From JAYRZB01 sp041916675 (lineage in GTDB: Bacteria > Pseudomonadota > Alphaproteobacteria > Rhizobiales > Devosiaceae), in NCBI GenBank assembly GCA_041916675.1, contig JAYRZB010000002.1, forward strand, positions 124,001 through 188,000: a stretch of DNA of 64,000 nt. The letters run 5' to 3'. Each line of letters begins with the position of its first letter. The first letter of the stretch is position 1. Positions 9,070-17,702 of this stretch are shown here, one piece after another. The notes under the pieces are model-generated. The model saw nothing but the letters and a program-made list of their open reading frames with translations, was not told where the DNA came from and did no database searches. A program made the position numbers and the translations under genes.

Positions 9070-10200
9070 TCAGGCCCGCCTGAGGATGGTCTTGGCGAAC
9101 TGCTTGAGCCGCGCATAGTCGGTGATGGCGCGTGCCACCAGCCGCGTGCGCCAGTCGTCGGGCCCGAGCACGGTGGTGCCGAACGTGCGCTCGCTGTCCC
9201 ACATGCCAAGCAGGTTGGAATTGGCATTGGTGGAGGCTGAATCCATGCTCGTATAGGCGGCATGGTCGAAAAAAGCCTCGATCATCAGGTGCGCACGCAC
9301 GATGCCGGGGGAGAGTTTGCGCAGGCTCTCGTCATAGGCGATCTTGGGGGTAAAGGCGGTGCTGCCGGCAAGGATGGTCAGGTTCGAGGCAATCGGGCGC
9401 CCGTCAAGCAGCAGGGTGTGGACCTGCGTCAGCCCTTCACGCCCTGGCATGCCGCCAAAGGCCAGCCGGGCAAAATCGGCATCCTGGCCCGAGGCGGCGA
9501 GCGCGGTGCCGCTCTTGCCCTTCCAGCCGGAGTTTTCAAGACTGAGGAAATCCTCGAGCCGGGCCCGCACGGCATTGGGTTCGGTCACCTGTTCGAGCTC
9601 GAGCCGCCCCATGTCCTGAAGCTGGCGGAGCACGCGGTTAATGCTCTTGGCGCGGCTCTTCGAATAGACAGTGCGCTGGTGCGCCGCGAAGGTTCCGGCC
9701 TTGCGGGTGAGATAGGCGCGCGGATAGGTACTGACCCCGATGCGGACCAGCCCGCGCGCCGGGGCCAGTTCATCGATCAGGGTCATCAGCTCCGAATTCT
9801 GGTCGACATGGGCAAACACCCAGATGCGCGGGATCAGCCGCTGCGCCATGGCATCGAGAAGCGCCGCAACCGTTTCGCGGGCGCTCTCGCGCGCAATCAG
9901 CGGCGCGCTCGAAAACTGGTAAAGATTGGTGGCTGCCACGGCGACCGGCATGCCGAACCGCTTGCGGAACGGCACGAGACCGACCAGCGTTCCCTCGGCG
10001 CTGTGCAGCGCCAGGGCGCTGAGCCCGGTATGGCGGTCGATGGTTTCGAGCCCGGCCAGCACATACTGGCGGGCGTAAAAGGGGTTGTCCACCAGGGCAC
10101 TGGCCGACAGCCGGTCCCACGCCCTGGCATCAACGCTGGCCAGCCCGGCGGCGGTGAGCCAGGATATGCCGATCAGCCCTGCTTCAAAGCGCGTGAGCAT
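9070..10200 (-). CDS. GNAT/FemAB-like acyltransferase of a polysaccharide locus
   Basis: A 376-residue protein resembling the large GNAT-like (BioF2/CelD-type) proteins found in exopolysaccharide clusters. Visible features are a C-terminal region with LLLDGRPIASNLTILAGSTAF, YDESLRKLSPGIVRAHLMIE and SMDSASTNANSNLLGMWDSER, matching the substrate-binding part of this fold. The start (ATG at 10200) overlaps the flippase stop as TAATG; a longer upstream open frame reads through the flippase gene and is rejected. Probable role is acyl or aminoacyl modification of a surface glycan; substrate unknown. Confidence 0.7.
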   Translation of the reverse strand: MLTRFEAGLIGISWLTAAGLASVDARAWDRLSASALVDNPFYARQYVLAGLETIDRHTGLSALALHSAEGTLVGLVPFRKRFGMPVAVAATNLYQFSSAPLIARESARETVAALLDAMAQRLIPRIWVFAHVDQNSELMTLIDELAPARGLVRIGVSTYPRAYLTRKAGTFAAHQRTVYSKSRAKSINRVLRQLQDMGRLELEQVTEPNAVRARLEDFLSLENSGWKGKSGTALAASGQDADFARLAFGGMPGREGLTQVHTLLLDGRPIASNLTILAGSTAFTPKIAYDESLRKLSPGIVRAHLMIEAFFDHAAYTSMDSASTNANSNLLGMWDSERTFGTTVLGPDDWRTRLVARAITDYARLKQFAKTILRRA

Positions 10201-11537
10201 TATGCGTTCCGTACCGCCCCCCGTGCCAGCAGCGACAGGCCCGCCGGCAGGATCAATCCCAAGTCTTTCCAGGCCACATAGGCCATCAGCGCCCCGCGCA
10301 GGCTGAGCGCGATCACCCCGGCCAGCGCCGCCCCGGTGGTGCCCCAGACCGGGATGAGCGCAAAATTGAGCCCCACATTGACCGCCAGCGCCAGAACGAA
10401 CGACGCCGCCGCCATGCGCTCGCGGCCGAGCATGTTGAGCACATCGGTGCCCGGCCCCAGCGCGCAGACCATGACCGTGGTCAGGCAAAGGATCGGTACA
10501 AGATGACTGGCAGCGGTAAATTCGGCGCTAAAAAGCGACAGCAGCGGCACGGCCAGAACGCTCATGCCAACCATGCCCGCCAGCGTCAGCAGCGTCGAGG
10601 CTGCCGCCGCCTTGCCGATCAGGGCCTGAAGCTCGGCGCGTTCATGCGGTTCGGCAAGGGCGGCAAATTTCTGCGCCGTCACCGCTGAAACCCCATAGGG
10701 CACATAGGCCAGCATCTGCGCCAGCCGCGTGGCGGCAAAATAGAACCCGACCTGTTCGGGCGGCATCAGCAGGCCAAGCACCATGACATCGGCATTCTGG
10801 AACAGCACCCCGGCAAATTCCCCCAGCGTCATCGGCAGCGCCGCCAGCGTCCATTCGCGATTGGCATAAACCGGCTGGCGGGGGCCCAGAATGGCGCGGA
10901 TATGGGCGCGCAGCAGCAGATATTGCACCACGATGCTGGCGAGGAACCCGATGACGGTAAACAGCATCACCCAGAGCGCATCCGCCCCCGCCCCGAGCAC
11001 GAACAGCGCCCCAAGCCCGGCAATGATGGCCATGTGCCGCAACAGGAAGGCCGGCGCGATGCCCAGATTGGGCCGGTCGATGCCGCGCGCGATGGCTTCG
11101 AGATAATCCTGCAGCCCGAGCAGGGGAATGGCAAGGAAGGCCAGCGTGCCCAGCATGATGGTGCGGGCATCGACGGCAAACAGCGACAGGTGCAGGGCCG
11201 CGATGGTCAGAACGGTCACCAGCCCCGATACGCCGAGCACCACATAGAGCGCATAATGCAACAGCCCCGCGGCGCGGCCGGCATCGCCCGACTTCAGGTA
11301 TTGGGCGAGGTAACGGTAGACCACCCGCCCCATGCCAAGGCTCGCCGAATGGCCAAACAGCAAGAGCCAGACCAGCAGCAGCGAATAGCGCCCGAAATCA
11401 TCGGCCCCGATCATGCGCGAGGCCACAACCTGGGCCAGAAGCCCGAGCCCCGCGCCACCAATGCGCACGCCGATCACCCACAGGCCCTGACGGCTGGTGC
11501 TGATCGTGCTGGCGGGGGCGGCAGCCAGGTCAGTCAT
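10200..11537 (-). CDS. Polysaccharide flippase, Wzx/MATE-like (MOP superfamily)
   Basis: A 445-residue integral membrane protein with roughly 12-14 hydrophobic helices. It starts near LWVIGVRIGGAGLGLLAQVVASRMIGADDFGRYSLLL, the usual N-terminal pattern of O-antigen/polysaccharide flippases (arm: FGRY). It would move lipid-linked glycan across the inner membrane. Its start overlaps the upstream GNAT-like gene by eight bases and its stop overlaps the next start by one base, so the genes are co-translated. The presence of a flippase without a visible Wzy or Wzc means the pathway is not complete in this window. Confidence 0.85.
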   Translation of the reverse strand: MTDLAAAPASTISTSRQGLWVIGVRIGGAGLGLLAQVVASRMIGADDFGRYSLLLVWLLLFGHSASLGMGRVVYRYLAQYLKSGDAGRAAGLLHYALYVVLGVSGLVTVLTIAALHLSLFAVDARTIMLGTLAFLAIPLLGLQDYLEAIARGIDRPNLGIAPAFLLRHMAIIAGLGALFVLGAGADALWVMLFTVIGFLASIVVQYLLLRAHIRAILGPRQPVYANREWTLAALPMTLGEFAGVLFQNADVMVLGLLMPPEQVGFYFAATRLAQMLAYVPYGVSAVTAQKFAALAEPHERAELQALIGKAAAASTLLTLAGMVGMSVLAVPLLSLFSAEFTAASHLVPILCLTTVMVCALGPGTDVLNMLGRERMAAASFVLALAVNVGLNFALIPVWGTTGAALAGVIALSLRGALMAYVAWKDLGLILPAGLSLLARGAVRNA

Positions 11538-12711
11538 TGGCGGCAGTTCCGGACTTGCCCAAGCGGTGCCTGAGGCCCCGCACGGTGCGGGCCAGGGCCC
11601 AGAGAGCCGGATTCTGCTTGATCGTGCGCTTGGCCTGGCGCAGGGCGCGCAGGCTCATGCAGGCCAACCGCCCCTTTGCGCTCAGCGGCACCATGGCGTC
11701 GTAGACCACCGTTTCGTCGGCCCAGGCGGTCTTGTAGGCAAAATCACCCACGCCCATGTCCAGGCTGGTGATTCCCGAAGCCACCAGCCTGTCCAGCAGT
11801 TTGAACAGCAGGAGCCCGACAAGGTTGTACTTGGAGGCGGGGCCATCGGTATTGGAATTGATGTACTGGGAATAGTGGGTGCCGGTATAGGTGCCCACGG
11901 CGGTGGCCACGATCTCCTCGCCCACCACGAGCATATCAAAGCACAACGCCGGCTTGTCCTGTCCGAGACCGGCAATGGCGGTATCGCGGAAAAAGCGCAC
12001 GAAATAGTCTTCGGCAAAGATGTTGGAAATGCCCATTTCCTTGAACCGGGCATTGCGATGGGTGAGGAAGGCGGCGTGTGCGGCATCGACCTCGGCCACG
12101 GTTGCGGCGCGTTTGAGGGTGACCGGCCCGAATGTTTCTTCGAGCCTGCGGCAGCCACGCTCGATATCGACGCGGCGCTTCTTGGGCAGTCGGCTCTCGG
12201 CGCCCGGCCCGATCGGGGCAATGTAGAAATGATCGGCGGCTGGCTGGTGCGGTAAGGCCAGCAGGGGATTCCCGACCCCGGCAAAGGTCGGGGGCAGGTT
12301 GGAAAAACTCACAAGATCCAGGCCGGGCACCTTGCCGGGCAGGGCCGCGATCATGGCGGTGATGGTTTCAGCATCGAGCCGACCGGCGGCCCCGGGGGCA
12401 AGGATGAGGAAATCGGAATTCCCAAGGTCCGAGCCCGGAATGCTGGCCATGGTCAGCCCGAGCCGGGTGTGCAGCGCCAATGGCAGCAGCGCCAGCACCT
12501 TGCTGCCGGCCATGATGGCGGCCACCACGATGCGGGTCTGGCCGCGCGCCGCACACAGCGCCTTGACCCAGTCAAAGCGCTGGTAGGGGGTGAAGACGGC
12601 GCCATCGGCCTCAAGGGCGCGCCAGGCGGGCTCGGCCGCTGCCAGCCCCTCGAAAATTTCGAGATGGCAGGGGGCGCTCAGGCTCAAATTCTCTGGTTCC
12701 GATAACATCAT
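11530..12711 (-). CDS. GNAT/FemAB-like acyltransferase (CelD/BcsL type)
   Basis: A 393-residue protein of the BioF2-like acetyltransferase group common in cellulose and exopolysaccharide loci. Features: early FTPYQRFDWVKALC, VLALLPLALHTRLG, the middle LPKKRRVDIERGCRRLEE, and the C-terminal core EEIVATAVGTYTGTHYSQYINS with SLDMGVGDFAYKTAWAD, which is a family signature region (GD-FAYK). It is the first gene of the polysaccharide operon, and a second, divergent member of the same fold sits two genes downstream. The ATG at 12711 or the adjacent one at 12708 is the likely start. Acyl donor and acceptor are unknown. Confidence 0.75.
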   Translation of the reverse strand: MMLSEPENLSLSAPCHLEIFEGLAAAEPAWRALEADGAVFTPYQRFDWVKALCAARGQTRIVVAAIMAGSKVLALLPLALHTRLGLTMASIPGSDLGNSDFLILAPGAAGRLDAETITAMIAALPGKVPGLDLVSFSNLPPTFAGVGNPLLALPHQPAADHFYIAPIGPGAESRLPKKRRVDIERGCRRLEETFGPVTLKRAATVAEVDAAHAAFLTHRNARFKEMGISNIFAEDYFVRFFRDTAIAGLGQDKPALCFDMLVVGEEIVATAVGTYTGTHYSQYINSNTDGPASKYNLVGLLLFKLLDRLVASGITSLDMGVGDFAYKTAWADETVVYDAMVPLSAKGRLACMSLRALRQAKRTIKQNPALWALARTVRGLRHRLGKSGTAAND

Positions 12712-12830
12712 GTCTCACCGGCCCGGCGGCATGGCCGGACACTCTGGTCCTTAATGATCGGACCCTAGACCTGCGAGACTTAAGAAAACAAAACCGCAAA
12801 CCCGCACGAGACAGGCATTTTTGCGCATGC
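12712..12830. promoter_or_regulatory. Upstream region of polysaccharide operon with inverted repeat
   Basis: This 119 bp gap carries GGTCC (12746-12750) and GGACC (12760-12764) around an AT-rich centre, about 35 bp upstream of the operon start, followed by an A-rich tract (12780-12795). It should hold the operon promoter on the minus strand. I cannot assign a regulator. Confidence 0.3.
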
Positions 12831-13310
12831 TTAACGGGAACTGGCGATGGCCTCGGGCCGCTCGACCGGGCTGCGTTCGATCAGGGCGCCAAGCAGCATC
12901 TGCTCCTGGGCCACGTGGCGTTTGATGCCCTCGAAAAAGCCGCGCAGCATGTAGCCGGTGGCATCGAGCACCAGCCGGGAATCGCCGCGCCCGAGGGCGA
13001 GCAGTTCGTCCTGCACTTCCTCGGCAAAGCACTCGTCCTCGCAATGCTCGACCCGGAGCCGTTCAAGCACCGCCGGCATATCGGCAAGCAGGGCATTTTC
13101 GGCGGCCAGCGCCGGAAACAGGATCGATTCCTCGAGCGCATGGGCGCGCATGATGGCCGGCTGCACGGCGCGGGCCACGTGCAGGCACAGTTGCCGGTCG
13201 ATATTGGCGGGCAGGGAATCGGCAATCTCTTCAAGCCGGCCGCACAGCGCCAGCAGTTCATCGTGGCTGTTGCGCAGGGCCGCCACGGCATTGGGTCCAG
13301 GATATGTCAT
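12831..13310 (-). CDS. Hemerythrin-like domain protein
   Basis: A 159-residue all-helical protein with the histidine/carboxylate pattern of hemerythrin domains: H16 in RNSHDELL, HALEES with E, HCEDECFAEE and HVAQEQMLLGAL. These would hold a di-iron centre that binds O2 or NO, or serve in iron-sulfur repair as in DnrN/YtfE-like proteins. The ATG at 13310 is preceded by GGAG seven bases upstream; an upstream in-frame codon at 13328 is less likely. A perfect FNR box lies 71 bp upstream, and the FNR-type regulator gene is the next gene upstream on the same strand, so expression at low oxygen is expected. Confidence 0.82.
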   Translation of the reverse strand: MTYPGPNAVAALRNSHDELLALCGRLEEIADSLPANIDRQLCLHVARAVQPAIMRAHALEESILFPALAAENALLADMPAVLERLRVEHCEDECFAEEVQDELLALGRGDSRLVLDATGYMLRGFFEGIKRHVAQEQMLLGALIERSPVERPEAIASSR

Positions 13311-13380
13311 GGCGTCTCCGCTCAGCAATCAGCGCAAACCAGCGCAGCCTGCATAGGAGCGGGGTAGGGGCGGTTCCGCC

Positions 13381-13394
13381 TTGATCTGGATCAA
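13381..13394. promoter_or_regulatory. FNR/FixK box upstream of hemerythrin gene
   Basis: TTGATCTGGATCAA matches the TTGAT-N4-ATCAA consensus at every defined base. It overlaps the last codons of the fnr-type gene and lies 71 bp upstream of the hemerythrin start, a fitting distance for a dedicated promoter inside the pair. No strong -10 is visible at the expected position. Confidence 0.75.
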
Positions 13395-14125
13395 CCGCAG
13401 CGGCGCGACAGCCGGTCCATGTCGGGGACTTCGACATGCTTGTTGTGGGTGATCACGATCACCCCTTCCTGGCGCAGCTTGGTGAGCTGGCGCGACACGG
13501 TTTCGATGGTGATGCCGAGGAAATCGGCAATATCGATGCGGTTGAGCGGCAGATCGAAGCTGGCCGCACCGTGCCGGGCCAGCGGGTCGATATGGGTGGC
13601 AATCAGGTAGAGAAAGCTCGCCACTTTCTCCTGCGCGGTCTTGCGCCCCAGCGTCACCATCCAGGAGCGGGCTTCGTCAAGTTCGCGCAGCACCTGCTGC
13701 ATCAGCCGGTGTTCGAGGGCCGGATTGGTCTTGACCAGGCTCTCGAGCGCCGACTTGGGGATGCGGCAGAGATCAACGCTCGATGCGGCTTCGGCCCCGA
13801 TCTGGTTCTCGTCACCATAGAGCCGCCCGAGGAAATCGGGCGCGAACTGCAGCCCGACCACCTGCTGGCGCCCGTCCTCGAGCGTCTTGGTGAGCTTGAT
13901 CACCCCGGCCATGACATTGGCATAAGAGACGATCTCGGTATTGTCCCCGATCAGTTCCTCACCGGCATCGTGGCGCACCTGGCGGGTGTGCCTGGACAGT
14001 TCGACCAGCTGGGATGGTTCGAGCGCCCCGCAAATGCCCTTATGCCGGGCCTCGCAGCTCTGGCACAGCACCGGAATATCGGAATTGTGAATGTCTTTGC
14101 GGGTGATTTGCACGGTCTGTTCCAT
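13391..14125 (-). CDS. fnrN: FNR/FixK-family oxygen-responsive transcriptional regulator
   Basis: A 244-residue Crp/FNR-family regulator. The N-terminus has C21-x2-C24-x7-C32 (CQSCEARHKGIC), and a fourth cysteine is at 120 (SSVDLC), the set needed for an O2-sensitive [4Fe-4S] cluster in alphaproteobacterial FnrN/FnrL proteins. A cNMP-like beta-barrel is followed by a long dimer helix and a helix-turn-helix whose recognition helix reads TIETVSRQL; the E--SR pattern recognises TTGAT half-sites. ATG at 14125 is the best start. It is divergent from hemN, with a perfect box in the 125 bp between, so autoregulation is plausible. Symbol is by similarity; FixK-like naming is also possible. Confidence 0.9.
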   Translation of the reverse strand: MEQTVQITRKDIHNSDIPVLCQSCEARHKGICGALEPSQLVELSRHTRQVRHDAGEELIGDNTEIVSYANVMAGVIKLTKTLEDGRQQVVGLQFAPDFLGRLYGDENQIGAEAASSVDLCRIPKSALESLVKTNPALEHRLMQQVLRELDEARSWMVTLGRKTAQEKVASFLYLIATHIDPLARHGAASFDLPLNRIDIADFLGITIETVSRQLTKLRQEGVIVITHNKHVEVPDMDRLSRRCG

Positions 14126-14187
14126 TCCAGAATTTAGTCTAGGCGGCAAGGCTCAGGCAGACGATGCGCAAATCGTCGCAAGCAGGC

Positions 14188-14201
14188 TTGATCAGGATCA
14201 A
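14188..14201. promoter_or_regulatory. FNR/FixK box between fnr-type gene and hemN
   Basis: TTGATCAGGATCAA is a perfect TTGAT-N4-ATCAA site. Its centre (14194.5) places a class II start near 14236; a CAAAAT hexamer at 14223-14228 is close to where the -10 should fall, 50 bp upstream of the hemN start. This supports activation of hemN when oxygen is low. It may also control the divergent regulator gene. Confidence 0.8.
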
Positions 14202-14250
14202 AGCAAATCCGCGCCGCCGGGTCAAAATCAGTCTCATCAGGAGACATACC

Positions 14251-15594
14251 ATGACCTTGGTTGAAAAATACGCAAAGCCGGTGCCGCGCTATACCAGCTA
14301 TCCCACCGCGCCGCATTTCCATGCCGGGGTCGGCAATGGGCTCTATGCGCAGTGGCTCGGCGCGCTCAGGCCCGATGCCAAGCTCTCGCTTTATATCCAC
14401 ATTCCCTATTGCGACCGGCTGTGCTGGTTCTGCGGCTGCCACACCAAGCAGGTGCTGCGCTATGAGCCGGTCGCCAAGTATCTGGTGACGCTGCGGGCCG
14501 AAATTGCGGCGGTGGCGGCCCGGCTGGGCGGCAAGGGCGTGGTGACCGCCCTGCATTTTGGCGGCGGATCGCCGACCATGGTAAGCGGGGAGGACATGGC
14601 CGCGCTCGGGGCGCTATTGCGGAAGAGCTTTACCTTTTCGCCCGATGCCGAGATCAGTGTCGAGATCGACCCCAATGACATGGGGCCGGATAAATATGAG
14701 GGCCTGGCTGCCATCGGCATGACGCGGGCGAGCCTGGGCGTGCAGGATTTCGACCTCAAGGTGCAACAGACCATCAACCGGCTGCAGAGCTTTGAGCAGA
14801 CCAGGGATGTGGTCGAGGGCGTGCGCGCCCACGGCGCCCGGTCGGTCAATCTCGATGTGCTCTATGGCCTGCCGCACCAGACCATCGAAACAGTGACCCG
14901 TACGGTGGACCAGGTGCTTTCGCTGCGCCCGGACCGGATTGCGCTGTTTGGCTATGCGCATGTGCCGTGGATGAAAAAGCACCAGACCATGATCGATGAG
15001 GCGGCCCTGCCCGGCGCGCAATCGCGGTTCGAGCAGGCCCGCGCGGCGGCCGAGCAGATCGTGGCGGCCGGCTATGAAGCGATCGGGATCGATCATTTCG
15101 CCCTGCCCGGCGACAGCCTGGCGCGGGCGCATCGCGATGGCACGCTCAACCGCAATTTCCAGGGCTATACCGTCGATGAAAACGATGCGCTGATCGGGTT
15201 CGGTGCCTCGGCCATCGGGCGGCTGCCGCAGGGCTATGTGCAGAACATTGTTGCCACCGACGAATACAAGCGCTCGGTGGCCCAGAACGGCACCGCCATC
15301 GGGCGTGGCGTGGCCTTCACCGCCGAGGATGAACTGCGCGGCTATGTGATTGAAAAGCTGATGTGCGACTTTGCGTTCTCGCGGCGCAAGCTGCGCGAAA
15401 AGTTCGGCGCGGCGGCCGAGGCTGTCCTCTCCGAAGCAGCGCTGATGCTCGCCGCCGATGCCGACGGGCTGATTGGCAGCGATGGCGACCGGTTCTTTGT
15501 CACTGAGCGCGGCAGACCATTTGTCCGCTCGGTGGCGGCAGGCTTTGATGCCTATCTGCTTGCCGATGGCGCGCGCTATTCGATGGCCGTCTAG
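14251..15594 (+). CDS. hemN: Oxygen-independent coproporphyrinogen III oxidase
   Basis: A 447-residue radical-SAM enzyme converting coproporphyrinogen III to protoporphyrinogen IX without O2. The N-terminus PVPRYTSYPTAPHF is diagnostic for HemN, and the cluster motif is C-x3-C-x2-C in YCDRLCWFCGCHTK, followed by FGGGSPT (SAM glycine-rich region). The start ATG has AGGAG ten bases upstream; an earlier in-frame codon at 14164 is rejected because it would read through the FNR box. Expression under low oxygen fits the perfect FNR box upstream. It lies 56 bp before the cobalamin operon; both use tetrapyrroles. Confidence 0.95.
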   Translation: MTLVEKYAKPVPRYTSYPTAPHFHAGVGNGLYAQWLGALRPDAKLSLYIHIPYCDRLCWFCGCHTKQVLRYEPVAKYLVTLRAEIAAVAARLGGKGVVTALHFGGGSPTMVSGEDMAALGALLRKSFTFSPDAEISVEIDPNDMGPDKYEGLAAIGMTRASLGVQDFDLKVQQTINRLQSFEQTRDVVEGVRAHGARSVNLDVLYGLPHQTIETVTRTVDQVLSLRPDRIALFGYAHVPWMKKHQTMIDEAALPGAQSRFEQARAAAEQIVAAGYEAIGIDHFALPGDSLARAHRDGTLNRNFQGYTVDENDALIGFGASAIGRLPQGYVQNIVATDEYKRSVAQNGTAIGRGVAFTAEDELRGYVIEKLMCDFAFSRRKLREKFGAAAEAVLSEAALMLAADADGLIGSDGDRFFVTERGRPFVRSVAAGFDAYLLADGARYSMAV

Positions 15595-15650
15595 GCCCTT
15601 GCGCGCCAGACCGGCTTGGTTGACATAGGGGCAACGGGCGGAGGGCGCTG

Positions 15651-16412
15651 ATGCACATTCGGGTCGTCGGGATCGGCGCGGGCGATCCCGAGCACATCAC
15701 GATGGGGGCCATCAAGGCGCTCAATGCGGCCAAGGTGGTGTTCTACACCGACAAGGGCGGTGGAAAATCCGAGCTGGCAGCAGTGCGCCTGGCCATCGCA
15801 GAGCGCTATCTCGACCCCGGCAGGACGCTGGTGCCCTTCACCCCACCGGTGCGGGACGCGCGCATTCCCGGCTATGAGAGCGGGGTCAACGACTGGCACG
15901 CGCGGCTGGCCGAGACCTATCGCACCCTGCTGACCGATCATCTGGGGCCCGAGGATACCGGCGCCTTCATGGTCTGGGGCGATCCGGGGCTTTACGATTC
16001 GACCCTGCGCATTCTCGACCGGATAATCGCCTCGGGGCTGGCGCTGACCTATGACGTGGTGCCCGGCATCACCGCCATCCAGGCCCTGACCGCCGCGCAT
16101 CGCATACCGCTCAACCGGATCGGCGCGCCGGTGCATATCACCACCGGCCGACGGCTGGCCGAACTGGGGCTGAGCGAGGATGCGGTGGTCATGCTTGATG
16201 GCGAACATGCGTTTTCGCACCTGCCCGACGATGTCGAGATTTTCTGGGGCGCCTATCTCGGCACAGCCGACGAAATCCTGATTGCCGGGGCCCTGGGCGA
16301 GGTGCGCAGCCATATCCTGGCCACCCGCGCGGCGGCGCGCGTGCGCCATGGCTGGATCATGGATATCTACCTGTTGCGCAAGCCTCGCCTTGATCCGCCC
16401 GGCTCGCTATAA
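15651..16412 (+). CDS. cobF: Precorrin-6A synthase (deacetylating)
   Basis: A 253-residue SAM-dependent methyltransferase of the tetrapyrrole methylase fold. CobF makes precorrin-6A from precorrin-5 by C1 methylation with loss of the acetyl group, a step specific to the aerobic route. Signs are the N-terminal VVGIGAGDPEHITMGAIKAL, FMVWGDPGLYDSTLRI and the DVVPGITAIQALTAAH loop that binds SAM, plus the CobF-type C-terminus. First gene of the cobalamin run, six bases before cobG. Confidence 0.92.
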   Translation: MHIRVVGIGAGDPEHITMGAIKALNAAKVVFYTDKGGGKSELAAVRLAIAERYLDPGRTLVPFTPPVRDARIPGYESGVNDWHARLAETYRTLLTDHLGPEDTGAFMVWGDPGLYDSTLRILDRIIASGLALTYDVVPGITAIQALTAAHRIPLNRIGAPVHITTGRRLAELGLSEDAVVMLDGEHAFSHLPDDVEIFWGAYLGTADEILIAGALGEVRSHILATRAAARVRHGWIMDIYLLRKPRLDPPGSL

Positions 16413-16418
16413 GCGGGC

Positions 16419-17702
16419 ATGCCTGCCGCACCAAGCCCACTGATCCCGAACAATGGCGAGCGCCGTGGCGCCTGCCCGAGCCTTGCCGTGCCGATGCCGA
16501 CCGGCGACGGGCTGCTGGCGCGCTTGCGGCCCGAAGGGCTGGCGTTTTCGCCCGTTGCGCTGGCGGCCCTGGCCCGGGCGGCGGGGCAATGGGGCAATGG
16601 CATCATCGAGATCACGGCGCGCGGATCGGTGCAGGTGCGCGGGCTGCGGCCCGACACCGTCGATCCCTTCGCCCAGGCGCTCGATGCCGCCGGTATCGTG
16701 GCGGCGACCGGGGTGCCGATCGAGATTTCGCCGCTTTCGGGGATCGATCCGGATGAATTGATCGATACGAGGGCGATCTGCAAGGATCTGCAAGGGCGGG
16801 TTGCTGATCTCGTGGGGCAACTGGCGCCCAAGGTCAGTGTCGTCATCGATGGCGGCGGGGCCATCGGGCTCGGGGCGCTCAAGGCCGACCTGCGGCTGAC
16901 GGCGCTGGACGCAGAAAATTTTGCGTTTTTTGCCGGTGAGGTGCCGCTCGGAACCATTGCTGTCGCGGACGCGGTGGTGCGGGTGGAGGCCCTGTTGCGC
17001 GATCTGGCGGGGATGGGGCCAAAGGCACGCGGGGAGGACCTGCGCCGGGGCGAGCCTCGGGCACCGGCTGCAACGCGCCATGGACCCGGACGGCTTGTGC
17101 TGGTCGATGGCAGCGAGGCGCTGATTGTCGGCCTGCCGTACGGACAGGTCAGGGCCGAAGCCCTGGCAGAGTTTGCACAGGCGGCTCCGGCCGATTTACG
17201 CCCGGCCCCGCACCAGACCCTGATCGTGACCGGCCTCAATAAGGCCGACGCCGGGCGCCTCCGCGCGCTGGCAGAAACACTGGGGCTGGTGACGCGCGCC
17301 GATGACCCGCGCCGGGCTATTGCCGCCTGCCCCGGTGCTCCGGCCTGCGCATCGGGTCGCTTTGCCACCCGTCCGGTGGCCGAAGCGCTGGCGCCGCTTT
17401 TGGCCGGGTTCGGCTCCGAATCGATTGGCGTCCATGTGTCGGGCTGCGCCAAGGGCTGCGCCCATCCGGCCGCAGCGCCGCTCACCCTGACCGGCCGGGA
17501 GGGCGGGATTGGGGTGATTGTTGCCGGCCGGGCCGGGGACAGTGCTGAAATTGTTTTGCCGCAGGCCGAATTGTTGGCGGCCATGGCTCGTCTTGCAGGG
17601 CTTTTGCATGATAACCGGGCGCAGGGAGAATCCCTTGCTGCGCTCCTTGCCCGTCTCGGGCCGGCGCGGATTGCCGAGCGGCTATTGACGGACGGGCCAT
17701 GA
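16419..17702 (+). CDS. cobG: Precorrin-3B synthase
   Basis: A 427-residue protein of the nitrite/sulfite reductase-like family. CobG uses O2 to hydroxylate and lactonise precorrin-3A, the defining oxygen-using step. Two ferredoxin-like halves are visible; the second carries the iron-sulfur/siroheme-type cysteine region: CPGAPACASG and, further on, VSGCAKGCAHPAAAPLTL. Early features include RPEGLAFSPVALAALA and ARGSVQVRGL. Its start lies six bases after cobF and its stop overlaps cobH by ATGA. The ribosome site is weak. A long minus-strand open frame over this gene is a codon-bias shadow. Confidence 0.9.
   Translation: MPAAPSPLIPNNGERRGACPSLAVPMPTGDGLLARLRPEGLAFSPVALAALARAAGQWGNGIIEITARGSVQVRGLRPDTVDPFAQALDAAGIVAATGVPIEISPLSGIDPDELIDTRAICKDLQGRVADLVGQLAPKVSVVIDGGGAIGLGALKADLRLTALDAENFAFFAGEVPLGTIAVADAVVRVEALLRDLAGMGPKARGEDLRRGEPRAPAATRHGPGRLVLVDGSEALIVGLPYGQVRAEALAEFAQAAPADLRPAPHQTLIVTGLNKADAGRLRALAETLGLVTRADDPRRAIAACPGAPACASGRFATRPVAEALAPLLAGFGSESIGVHVSGCAKGCAHPAAAPLTLTGREGGIGVIVAGRAGDSAEIVLPQAELLAAMARLAGLLHDNRAQGESLAALLARLGPARIAERLLTDGP

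Noticed and set aside
15619..15635. FNR/FixK box before cobF (TTGACATAGGGGCAA)
   Set aside because: The half-sites are one base too far apart (seven instead of six between TTGA and GCAA), so it does not fit the dimer spacing.
15595..15650. Cobalamin riboswitch before cobF
   Set aside because: GCCAGACCGGC faintly recalls a B12 box, but the GAGA core is missing and only 56 bp separate hemN from cobF, too short for the aptamer.
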